Below are positions 45,009-56,745 of a stretch of 64,000 nt of DNA, piece by piece. The stretch covers positions 1,550,001 to 1,614,000 of the forward strand of contig JAGMUV010000006.1 in assembly GCA_020744425.1 (NCBI GenBank), read 5' to 3'. Made by a program: the position numbers and the translations under genes. How positions within the stretch are numbered: position 1 is the first letter of the stretch; each line of letters opens with the position of its first letter. The notes beneath the pieces are model-generated. The model ran no database searches and was not told the origin of the DNA. It was given only the letters and a program-made list of their open reading frames with translations. The DNA is from Dactylonectria macrodidyma. Its lineage: Eukaryota > Ascomycota > Sordariomycetes > Hypocreales > Nectriaceae.

Positions 45009-45244
45009 GTGGTATGAGGTGAAGCTCGACTTGTGCGGAACTTATGTCATCTGGGACGTGCAAGGTAGCTCCGTTCATATGAGCTCCGAGTTCGGGTCGT
45101 AAGACGACTTGCAATAGTCATGATGGCTCTGAAGATGAGCTTCATGCCACGCATGCCTGAAGCTCTGATGAATACTCGAAACTCAACACCGAAGCTTGAT
45201 CCTCTGGTCCGCCAATATTCACACAAATGGCCCAGTTGAGTTAG

Positions 45245-46531
<1,287 letters not shown>

Positions 46532-46915
46532 ATTTGCTCCCAAGTAATTGATTACGTCCAAACTGCTTCAAAGGGGAGAACATGGAAGGAAAAATAACGG
46601 GTCAAAAAAAAGTTGGAAAGTGATTCTAGAGGAGATTGTATATTTTATACACATCAGATTTCTTCATCCATCTCTTTTTCTTGTGCCATCATTACCGGGC
46701 GTCCTGGTTTTTCTCCATTCCTGCCCGTCTATTGTGTCGTCAAAATCCTGAAGCCACTATCTAGTGTCTATCGACTAGTTTGGCAATATGGTACAAGGTC
46801 GTACATCCATGCATGTCGTACGTATTTTACAACATAACGCCCTAAGTAGAGTGCCCCTACTCAGCTTCGCACCACCCGGTGCGAGAGGGCATTTTCCATC
46901 TACTCATTCCACCCC
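46532..46915. other. Convergent intergenic region
   Basis: 3' flanks of LYS12 and MEF1. Nothing specific is seen. Confidence 0.5.
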
Positions 46916-49449
46916 TTACTTAGTTCGCTTAGCCTCGAGCTCAGCCTGGTACTTGGCAACCAACTCCTTCCTATAGCACTCGTTAATTATATGGCTTCGA
47001 TTAGGGGCTTGAGGAGGACATACTGCAGATGGGGAGGGGCAGGAGCGTAGTGGCTGAACTCCATGCTGAACTCGCCCTTGCCCTGGGTAGCGGCACGGAG
47101 TTGCGAGCTGAAGCCGAACATAGCATTCAGACTACAGTCGCAGATAAGAGTGAAATCCTCGGGGCCAACATCAGTGTCGTGAATGGTGGCGTTTCGCTTA
47201 TTCATGAGCATCAGGATGTTGCCCTGGAACTCGTTGGGAGCGGTAATGGTGGTCTTCATGAGGGGCTCAAGGACCTGACCGCCGGCTTCAGGGAAAGCCT
47301 TGCGGAACGCCATCTGCGTAGCCAGGTTGAAGGAGTAATCAGAAGAATCAGTGACGTGAGTAGCACCGTCGTTGACAATCATCTTGGCGCCGATAACTCG
47401 ATGTCCCAGAAGAGGACCCTTCTCGGTGACGGCTTCGAAACCCTTGGCACAGGCAGTGAGGAACTTGTCGGGGATATGGCCACCAACAACTTGACTTTCA
47501 TAGTGGTTCTCGTCGGGTTTGTCGTTGGGCTCGATCCAGCCAGCAACACGAGCGAAATCACCAGGGCCACCGCTCTGTCGCTTGAAGAGGAAGTCGTAGT
47601 CAGCGCGGCGAGAGATGGTCTCACGGTAGGCAACACGTGGTTGGCCGGTGACGCACTCCGTCTTGTACTCTCGCTTGAGACGCTCGACGTAGACCTCGAG
47701 ATGCAATTCACCCATGCCGGAAATAATGGTCTCCTCACTCTCAGCGTCAACGTGGACGCGGAATGTGGGATCCTCGCGCTGGAATCGATTCATGGCCTTA
47801 CTGAAGTTGTCGGCATCGCCGCTTCGCTTGGGCTGGATGGAAAGCGACATGACGGCATCGGGAACGAACATGGACGACATGGTGTAGGGAAGACCACCGT
47901 CAGTGAAGGTATCGCCGGAAGCGCAGTCGACGCCAAAGACGGCGCAGATCTCGCCAGCTCCGACCTCAGCAACGTCCTCCATCTCGTTGGAGTGCATGCG
48001 GACAATACGGGGAATTCGAACCTTCTTGTCGGTACGTGAGTTGAACAGGTAGCTTCCCTTGGTCAGTTTGCCCTGGTATACTCGGATGTAGGTGAGCTGT
48101 CCGTAGTTGTTCTCCTCGAGCTTGAACGCAAGTCCGACGAAGGGCAGGGAGTTGTAGGGAACCAGCTGTACGGGCTTTTCGTCCTTGGATTTGTCGAGGG
48201 CCATGTTTTCAATGTTAGAAGGGTTCGGGAGATAGTCACAGACGGCGTCGAGCATCGGCTGCACACCCTTGTCAGCCAGGGCAGAGCCCATCATGACAGC
48301 GGTGAACTTTCGAGCCACGGTGGCGCGGCGAATGGCATCCTTGATCTGCTGGTTGGTGGGCTCCTGCTCTTCCAAGAAGATCTCGGCCATCTCATCGTCG
48401 ACATCGGCAAGTTTCTCAATCAGTTCCTGTCGCTTCTCCTTGGCGAATTCCTGGAGGGGACCGGGAATCTGGTCGGAAACGCGAACCTTGGTACCACGAG
48501 GACCCTCAAAGTAGAGGGACTGCATGTTGATCAGGTCAACGACACCTTGGAACTCGTCCTCGGCACCAATAGGAATCTGAATAGCGGCGGCAGGGAACTT
48601 GAGCTTGGTGTTGATCTGCTCAACAGCCTTCCAGGGGTTGGCGCCCATTCGGTCCATCTTGTTAACAAAGGAGAGTCGCGGAACGTTGTATCGCTTCATC
48701 TGTCGGTCGACGGTGATAGTCTGAGACTGCACACCGCTAACGGCGCACAGAATCATGACAGCACCATCGAGAACTCGCAAGGCTCGCTCGACCTCAATGG
48801 TGAAGTCAATGTGACCAGGCGTGTCGATCAAGTTAAAGTGATACGTTTCCTCTTTTCCATTTTCCATTTTCTTCCAGTCGCAGAAAGTCGCAGCGGACTG
48901 GATGGTGATGCCCTTTTCCCTTTCGAGTTCCATAGAATCCATTTTGGCTCCGACCGCATCCTTGCCTCGAACCTCGTGGATCGCATTGATTCGGCCGGTG
49001 TAGAAGAGAACTCGCTCACTGACAGTTGTCTTGCCACTGTCAATGTGTGCCTATCAGGCTGGGCGTCAGTAGGTGGCGGTTGTGAGCGGTCTGAGGGGCT
49101 GTCATACAGCAATACCGATGTTGCGGACTCGGGACAGGCGCTTGGCCTCCTCGGGATCCATGTTGGCAGCGACATATTCGGCAGTCAAGCCAGCGGCATC
49201 CTCCTGAGCCTTCCTCAAGCTATCGAGGGCCAAGTTAGCAACAATGCTGTGTCGGGTCGAGGGAATTGGGTTCCCTTACGCTTCCTGTGCAGCGCTAGCG
49301 GGACGTAACAGGGTTTGGCTGAAGGCTCGGCGAGATTCCCAGGCGGGAGCAACGATAGAGGCATTGACATGGCGGCTACCACAGTTAATCTGCTGGGTGC
49401 CTGATAGCAAGCGGCAATTGAGCCACCTGGCGACCCCAGATGCCCTCAT
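46916..49449 (-). CDS. MEF1: Mitochondrial elongation factor G
   Basis: Translocation GTPase of mitochondrial protein synthesis. Exons 49280-49449, 49108-49219, 47024-49050 and 46916-46970 give 787 residues. An Arg/Ser-rich presequence ([17 protein letters not shown]...) is followed by the G domain: G1 [10 protein letters not shown] (near residue 94), the switch region [21 protein letters not shown]3 DTPGH, G4 NKMD. Then come domain II ([20 protein letters not shown]) and domains III-V with [19 protein letters not shown], ending [17 protein letters not shown] last intron (46971-47023, donor GTATGT) joins this to [17 protein letters not shown], the family-like tail; without it the frame would run on into a stop at 46987. 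Introns are 60, 57 and 53 nt. Confidence 0.95.
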
Positions 49450-49984
49450 TTTGCAATGTTGAGCTCCGACAAGGGCGATGTGTGGGATGGTTGCTAATTC
49501 CGTACGGCCGATTGGGAAACTTTTTTCTTCGGGATTGGCAGGAATCGCGCCAGCACGTGCATCCGCGTCCACTGAAAGCGCTGGGCGTCAGCCCAATTAA
49601 TCCCTCCAACGTCCCCCTCCATCCATCCATTCATACGTTCTGTCCCCTTGCCACTGAAACGGTCTATTCAGTATGAGGCGAGGTAATGAATTTGGCCTTA
49701 CAGTCATTGATCAAATCGATAAAATACCCAGCACAGTCCCGTGTGAGTGTCAATTGTTCATAGGTATCTAACTCCAGTCCTCTAAGAAACAGGCTGTGTC
49801 TATCTCGTCTCATCATCATTGGTATTTTCACGCCCAACACAACTCATGGCCGCTTTTTCTGCAAACGCCCCAAACACCCATGCGCCCGCCAAAAGATCAG
49901 CCCATGTCAACCCCGGTCAAACGCCAAATGCTCCCGCTCCATGAGTTAACGCAAAAATGATACAATGAATCTTCCCAAAAGCCA
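49450..49984. other. Intergenic region upstream of MEF1
   Basis: Promoter of MEF1 and 3' flank of the aspartic protease. No conserved frame is seen. Confidence 0.5.
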
Positions 49985-51492
49985 TTACGCCAAATTGGTC
50001 GAGAAGGCACCGCCTCCCACTAACATGAATGCTATTGTGATACCCGCAACCATCAACCCCGAACCACAGGCGGTCAGAGTGGACGCAGCGGACGAATCGT
50101 CGTCATTCTCCGCTTGGAATCCGTCGGCGGCCGATAAGTTGGTGCTTGTGGCTTCAGAGCCCTCGATGGTTTGGTTTTGGTTAGGTGCCGCTGTAGATGA
50201 CGGGATGATGGCACCCTTGCTTTCGAATGCAACGATGTTGCTCTCAGTGGCGTTGAAATCTGTCTGCGCCAAGCCAATCTCGTTGTTCACCAAGTCATAC
50301 ACAACATAGGCGGAGCGGAGAAAACTGTTGCCCAGAAGGTATATGTCGCTCGTGTAGTTCTGGATGCCAAACTCGCAGACAAGCTCCCCTTTGTATTCTC
50401 CCGACGTAAATTCCGGCTGGTTTCCGTTGGTGAGGTCGATCACCAACTCATCCATCGTTACCACGATTTCAGGGCCATCCGAACCACCAAACCCAAAGGT
50501 GAAGTTACCCTCATGCGTCGCATAGGAACAGGGCAATATTGCCAGTCCGTAGTTGTCGTCGTAGTAGGCTCCGACCTCGTTCCAAACCTGCGATGCCATA
50601 TCATCGGGGAGGTAACTCAACGTCGTTCCAGAATCAAGAACAACACCAATTGGGAGTTCGTCAGATGTGAGTGTGTCCGTGCCGCTAGAGCTAGAGGCGA
50701 CAAGGGATGTCATGGTGACGGTGAAGTGGGTGTAGACCCCGTCATCGGGTTGGATTTCGAGGCGGGTCAAGTTGCCTGTGTATTTTTTCGTGTCGATTCC
50801 ACCGAAGAGGATGCTTCCGGCATTGGCGCTGAGGTCGTTGAGCCAGAGGCTGAAGGCAACGGTGTTGGTATAACCTGCTTCGTACAGGGCGATGGGCAAA
50901 TTAGGGTAGGTTTCGTCCACGGTCTCCACGGATGCCTCGTTGACTCGATATCCAATACCAATCAAGCCGAACGCGATATTCGTCTTCAGGCCCAGGCCCA
51001 TAGTCAGGTTGTTGACTGTAGCGCCTCCCATTGTGAAATCATCTTCAAAATAATCGCCCTTGGCGTAGCTCTCGTCGACATAACTAATGGCGAACAGTCC
51101 AGGGCCGACATCTTCGAATGAGCTGGACTCGTTAGGATCAACTTGACAACAAGTCAGCGCGATACTCAGAGGTAACGGGATGTGGGGGGTTGCGCACAGC
51201 TCCCGAGAGTGCATCCCGAATTTTTGCAGGTCGAGGCGTTGGAATACGGGACCCAGATGTCACTACTTCCAGTGTCCAACAACAGAGTCAGATTTTGAGC
51301 TGGGGTGCCAACTTCGACAGATGCAAAGTAGCCGCCCTTCCTTCTCTTATTTGTAATGACTTCCTCCAAGGTCGAAGAACGTCGGACCAGATCCGTATCG
51401 ACATGACGGTGTTCAATGTCCCATTGAATTACCTGTGCTTGCGCCACGGGCCTGATCGAGACCACTAAAGCGCTGAGAAGCCAAGCCCTCAT
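49985..51492 (-). CDS. GPI-anchored aspartic protease (yapsin-like)
   Basis: Secreted pepsin-family endopeptidase, probably held at the plasma membrane or cell wall. Exons 51198-51492 and 49985-51141 (56-nt intron) give 483 residues. A signal peptide (MRAWLLSALVVSIRPVAQA) and a short propeptide with a KRRKGGY processing site come first. The first catalytic motif is LLLDTGSSDIWV, the second VVLDSGTTLSYL; SFDPNESSSFEDV bridges the intron. Several N-glycosylation sites (NLT, NAS, NES, NYT, NAT) are present. The C-terminus is Ser/Thr/Asn-rich and ends in a hydrophobic stretch (LMVAGITIAFMLVGGGAF) typical of a GPI signal. The layout matches yapsin/OPSB-type fungal proteases with a role in cell-wall protein processing. 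Confidence 0.93.
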
Positions 51493-53309
51493 GACACTGA
51501 ACTAGCGGCCAGCGTTGCCGGGCCTCAGCTCAACTCAAGAGGTGAATACGAGACAGGCCAAAAACAATGAATTGTCCGCCATAAAACAGAAAAATAATAA
51601 CCCCCAAAAAAATTGCCCGACCGTTAGTTGAAGGTCGGCGGTTGGTGGTTTGGTTGGTTCAAAACCCAGTTGTGAGGCTTGGAACTACCAGGTAGCTGGA
51701 GTGAGGCTGGCGCAGTAGGTGCAGTACTAGGTCGTGTTTCTAGAGGGTGTCTCAGAACGGGACAGGGAAGAGGGAAGTGTGGGATAGAAAACCCAACGAC
51801 AAGACGACGGTGGAGCATGGGAGAGTATTGGAAGTAATACGCAAGGAGTAGTAGTACAAGGGAATCGGGGATGCAGGATAGAAAAGTACGGAATTACAGG
51901 CTGCAGGGGAAGGCAAAACGGTTCGACGAGAAAACCGAGAACAGGAGATGATGGGATGGGTTGGGATGGGAAGGATGGAAGGGCCGCGCAAGCCAGTTCC
52001 CGTTGGTGACGACAGGACGCAGCGAGCCAGAGGGTACGTACGCACTACTCAAAGAGCGGGAGAGTGGTCCATCCACATCCCATCCCATCCCATCCCCATC
52101 CATCCATCTGGGGGTCTATACCATCCATCCGTCTGGTTAACAGTGCCCACCTAGCCACATGGGTAGCCACCCCAAGCCCAAGACCACACACAGCCTGTGA
52201 CCTAACAAACCAAGCAGCAAGCCAACTAGGGCACGCTCCTAACTCTCTGATCTGTCCTGCTAGCGCCCGAGTCTAGAGCCTGCGCGTGGGCCCCTGGAAA
52301 GCGGAGGGGTTGCGCTGCGTCGTCATCGCCGGTGCCGAAGCCGGGGCGAGTCGGGCGTTTAGTAGGGGTCGATTTCCGCGCCAGTTTCTCTCTGATGCGG
52401 TTGACTGCACCTGAAAGTGTTCCCAGGACTCTTGGACAGGCCGTGGCCTTCGGCTAGATTAGGATATGGTTGCACGAAGCCCGCACTTGTTCTTCGGGAA
52501 GCACTACTAATTTACCCGTTGATGGTTGAAGGGAAGAAGGCGACTGGAGCTGGAACTGTTGACGCGGTGCTGTGCCGTTGCCACATATCCAGCGCTTGAT
52601 CACATCCAGGCCAGACCTCCGGGGATCATTGCCAACTGCGGACTCGCCATCGCAAGTAAAGTCTCGATCAATCCGGAAGAGGGCGCTGCCGGCACGACCT
52701 TGCCACTGCTGGAGATGTCTGTTGGTGTTGGTGTCGTTGGCGATGTGCAAGTGGGGTTTGGTTGCACATATCATCTATCGCCCATCAAGAGCAAGAGAAT
52801 CATTCAGCATATCGGCAGTTTGGTTGGTAGGAAGAATACCCACACCCATACCCTAACTGTAAATAAAATGTTTTCTCTCCACTACTATGTATGTAAGTTC
52901 CCTTCTGACGTCGAGCCAACTCGTGAGCCGTAAGTCGCCAAGAAAGGATGCTCGAGGAGTCGAGGCGTGAGCGTCAGATTGTGTGGTCCCGGTAAGCCCC
53001 AGACCTGGCTTCATCAGCCAGTAACAGGCCTCTTACAAGCAGAGGGCAACGTTAATTGCGCCACGTTCCTGGGCCTCGACCCAATAATTTGATTCGGCCT
53101 CCACCAGGCTGACGACGCCTCGGCCGAGTACTTCTACGCTTGCGGCTTGGTCCCGCAGACCCACCACGTTCCACGACGCTCCGCATCCATCCAAATTTCT
53201 TTGACGCGCTGCCAATGTTTCATGTGAGACAATGCACTCTCTTTCTGGGATGCAACCGATGCACTGCCTCTTGGCTGTGTAGTTGTTGTTTCCAGTTCAC
53301 GTTTCCAAT
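51493..53309. other. Gene-free 1.8 kb
   Basis: Promoter of the protease and 3' flank of the aminotransferase. A pair of inverted GGGATG-type tracts lies at 51947-51980 and 52070-52109. No conserved frame. Confidence 0.5.
51947..52109. repeat. Inverted GATGGGAT / CATCCC tracts
   Basis: Plus-strand (GATGG)-type repeats at 51947-51980 face CATCCC repeats at 52070-52109, about 90 bp apart. They are reverse complementary and could pair. Confidence 0.6.
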
Positions 53310-54572
53310 TCATGATAGATATCTCTCGACGTATCCCTCCAGCTTCAAAAGCCCTGCTTCCAACACCTCCGTCTCGCATACATATCCCATCCGCACGTAA
53401 CCCGGAAAGTCCTCGCCCTCACCAAAGCAGTGCGACCCAGGGCAGAAGAACACCTTAGTCTTCTCCAGGAGATCCATGCAGAACTCGACATCGTTAACGG
53501 GCTGTCCGTTGATCTTGAACTGAATAAATGCCGTCGTCCCGGCCTTGGGCTCCACCCACGAACACACGGAACCGTGGCCGTCCACAAACCGCTTGAGCAG
53601 CTTCGCATTGGTCCTAGCAAGTGCCATGTTCCGCGTAACCAGGGGCTCGCGCACCGCCGGAGACAGGGCATAACTCGCAATCTGGTCGTCCATCTGGGAC
53701 ACGCTGATAGTGTTGTAGTCACGGGCCGAAGCCATGGCCAACAAGATGGCCTCATCTCTGGTTGCCACCCACCCGACGCGTATGCCAGCTAGAGCAAACC
53801 CTTTCGACATCGACCCCGTGACGACTGCTCTGTCATACCCGAAGGTCGTTGCCGGCGCGGGCACCTCACACTGCCCAGCGGCTCCGCCATGGAAAAGCGG
53901 ACGGTAGACTTCATCTGAGAAGAGGATGATGTCGTGAGCCTCAGCCACCTGCACAATCTGCCGCAGGGTGCTGTCTGGGATGGGAGCCCCTGTAGGATTG
54001 TTGGGGTTGTTGATAATAATCATCTGCCGGGTGTCTTGTAAGCTCCAGTTCACCGCTACTGCCATATCGTGTACCCTTGGCAGCGGACTTACCTTGGTAT
54101 TCTCTTTAATCAAGCTCCTCAAGGCATCCACCTGCGGCACGAATCCGTCCTCCGCTCGCAGCCTCCATAGTGAGACCTCAGCACCCAGGCTTCTAGGAAC
54201 CTCGTAGAGCTGCTGGTAAGTCGGATACACGCAGACCACGTGGTCTCCAGGGCCCAACAGCGCGTACAAGGCCAGGAAGTTCGCTCCAATGGCTCCTTGA
54301 GTGATGATGACATTGTCAGCCGAGACCTGCTCTCCGTCCGAACTGCAATGCGCGGCGGCCCGCTCTCGCAGCGCTTGCGATCCCACAATCGGTCCATATG
54401 TCAGCTTGACGCTGGTGTCGAGCGGTCCTAGGGCTGCGGGGTCCTTGCACATGCGGACCAGGTCGTCGACGGAAACCGATGCAGCGCACGTCTCGGCAAT
54501 GTTCAAAACGCCCGGCGTGGTCTCGTACTTGTCCATCCATTGTTCGACCTTGAACGGCTTGATTTGCACCAT
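53310..54572 (-). CDS. PLP-dependent class I/II aminotransferase
   Basis: Fold-type I aminotransferase. It starts at ATG 54572 (MVQIKPFKVEQW) and, with a 69-nt intron (54024-54092, donor GTAAGT, acceptor CCCGGCAG) removed, gives 397 residues. The intron is a multiple of three without stop; removing it restores KENTKMIIINNPNNPTGAPI. Conserved features are the cofactor-contacting YPTYQQLYEVPRSLGA, NNPNNPTG, FSDEVYRPL (Asp for the pyridine nitrogen) and the Schiff-base lysine in VTGSMSKGFALAGIRVGW. A final Arg-containing YVRMGYV binds the carboxylate. The sequence is nearest in style to capreomycidine-synthase/valine-pyruvate-like annotations, but the substrate cannot be read from the sequence. 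It stands alone, with no cluster around it. Confidence 0.9.
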   Translation of the reverse strand: MVQIKPFKVEQWMDKYETTPGVLNIAETCAASVSVDDLVRMCKDPAALGPLDTSVKLTYGPIVGSQALRERAAAHCSSDGEQVSADNVIITQGAIGANFLALYALLGPGDHVVCVYPTYQQLYEVPRSLGAEVSLWRLRAEDGFVPQVDALRSLIKENTKVSPLPRVHDMAVAVNWSLQDTRQMIIINNPNNPTGAPIPDSTLRQIVQVAEAHDIILFSDEVYRPLFHGGAAGQCEVPAPATTFGYDRAVVTGSMSKGFALAGIRVGWVATRDEAILLAMASARDYNTISVSQMDDQIASYALSPAVREPLVTRNMALARTNAKLLKRFVDGHGSVCSWVEPKAGTTAFIQFKINGQPVNDVEFCMDLLEKTKVFFCPGSHCFGEGEDFPGYVRMGYVCETEVLEAGLLKLEGYVERYLS

Positions 54573-56745
54573 GGTTCCTGCTGTCACTTGAGTGTTCCAC
54601 TTTGCGAGTGTTTTGTCCAATCCGATCACGACATCTAGCACTACAATCTCCTAGTAGCCCAACTCATATGCATACAACGCGAGTTATATGGTATGGTAGC
54701 AATGGCAAAGTTACATATCGAGATGAAGGTGCACCCTTATAGATTTCCAAGGATCAAAACTTACCCCACACTCTAACTCCATTGAGGTGCCGACCAAACA
54801 AAGCGTGGCGGCAGAAGAAGTATCCGTGGTAAGCGAAACCGTAAGGACCTCCTCCCCCATCGATACGTGGGAGTCCGACTTGACCTTGTCAGTTCCTGCA
54901 TAAACACTCACGGCGGATTATTGTCATCTTATCAAGGGCAGACTATTCAACAGCTTGGCTGTAGCACAGAGAACGCCTTCGTAAGCAAATGATCCATATT
55001 GATCAAAGACAACGCCAATGTCATATTCCAGCAACTCTGGAAGTCTATGTGACTCCTTTGCTAAAGTATGAGGAGGAGTGATATCAGAGGCGGCTTCGTT
55101 ATTCAGTGGGCTATCCATCCCCAAACCGGCACATGAAGCAGTGTTTCAGGACCAGATATGCAGTACCGTTATCTCGTCTCCACTGTATGCAATGATGAAA
55201 GCATCTTGTTTTATTCCCGGGGACTTGTCAATGCGGTCAAATGTTTGTTTCCATCGTCATGCGCATATTGAAACGAGAGATGGACATCATTTTATGCCAA
55301 ACATCTTTACACTTCCACATAGGTCTAAATGAATTGCCAGTACCATAGCACATCCATGCTTGGTGCTATGAGCACGGTGCCGATTACTATTACGCTCCTT
55401 GTATGAGCGTCGATAATGGTGAAGAGTAGGACTCGGCAAGGATCCCATCCCAGAATCGCGATCAAGAAAAGCCGTTACTCCCGTGAGAATCTTTGATCCA
55501 AGGTGCGACCCGTGCGAGTTAATAGGGGGACATTTATTCTACCCAGACTTATCAGATAGAATTATAGTGTCGGCTTGAAATAGCGCCAAGGAGAACCAAA
55601 CTCATCATAGCATTCTTGCCTCCAGCATCCACATTGCCATCAACTCCGTCGAATGCCAAAAAAAAACTTCAAGAGTTATGTTTAAATCTATAGAGGCGTC
55701 TAGTTGCAAGTGAAATCGACGTGGTACTATAGCGTGCGATTGATATGATGAGTACTAGCTACTTTAATTCATTGCGTCGAGAGGAATATTGCCTCAGCAC
55801 AGCCACGATTGAGTCAATTGTGTCCATGTTCATTTTTCTCACAAATTCATATTGGGAACGGTCATCTGCCTTATGAAAAGGTCTCAAAAATGCATATAGT
55901 AAGAGACAGACTCGCGATTTCGTATTGTGGTATACGATAGTTGTTTGGATGTTCAGATCTTAACTGTCTTGCTCTAACGTCTGTGCGATTGTGCACTCTA
56001 GGGTAGGTGGAATCGCGTGAGGGATTGTCTCGTGGGTAAAATTGGACATGAGTTTGATGTGTTGACAGTTTAGGGAGGGAAATGAACACTGGTGCATCAG
56101 ATAGGTAAGTCTCTTTGGCGGATCTTGTGTGAAGTTATTGACACACATGTAACGTATTGCCAGTTGTTCGAGTCTTGGTCTTCATTTTGGGCAATTGTCA
56201 TGGAACTGAGAAGCCTATGCTCTAATCTGTGCGTCTTGAGCCTCGGTACGAATTACTACAAGATCCGAAGCGAGGGAGACAATTGATGAACTCAACATGC
56301 ATGGCACCAGCCACACGTTGACTGTTTCAGTCTGCCAATGGAGAATGAGATGCAATCTGTCTGGTTCACGGGTTCATGGCGAGTCAGACGTCCAATCGCT
56401 CGCTGGGTGGTTGGGGCGGCTCGGGTGGACAGATGGCTCCATCTCCAAGTCATGGGACCCACCCCCAGTGGCTGAGCCAACCAGTTTCGCCCGGTTGCAG
56501 CCAGTGGGAGCCTGTCCCGCATCGACGGAAGGCGAGACCGTGGAGGTACCTGCCTAAGGTGCCTAGCTCTCTGCGCGCGTGCTGCGGGGCGCCACACGGA
56601 CCGAGCAGCTTATCCTGGTCGCAACCCGTCAACTCGTCATTCAACGACATCACTCTCTCCTCTTCACAACAACATCGTTTCATCGACATCCTGCGCCTAT
56701 TGCCGTCGCGTTTGCTTCTGCATCTGTATCCGCATCGCCGCAGCC
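54573..56745. other. Gene-free 2.2 kb
   Basis: A divergent region between the aminotransferase and ADP1, A/T-richer than most of the window between 54.6 and 56.3 kb. The only frames are short and without conservation. Confidence 0.5.

Noticed and set aside
46970..46990. Frameshift truncating the MEF1 C-terminus
   Set aside because: At first the out-of-frame tail looked like a one-base deletion, but a canonical 53-nt intron joins PPHLQ to the tail in phase.
47029..48039. 336-codon plus-strand frame opposite MEF1
   Set aside because: Antisense shadow of a clearly identified EF-G gene.
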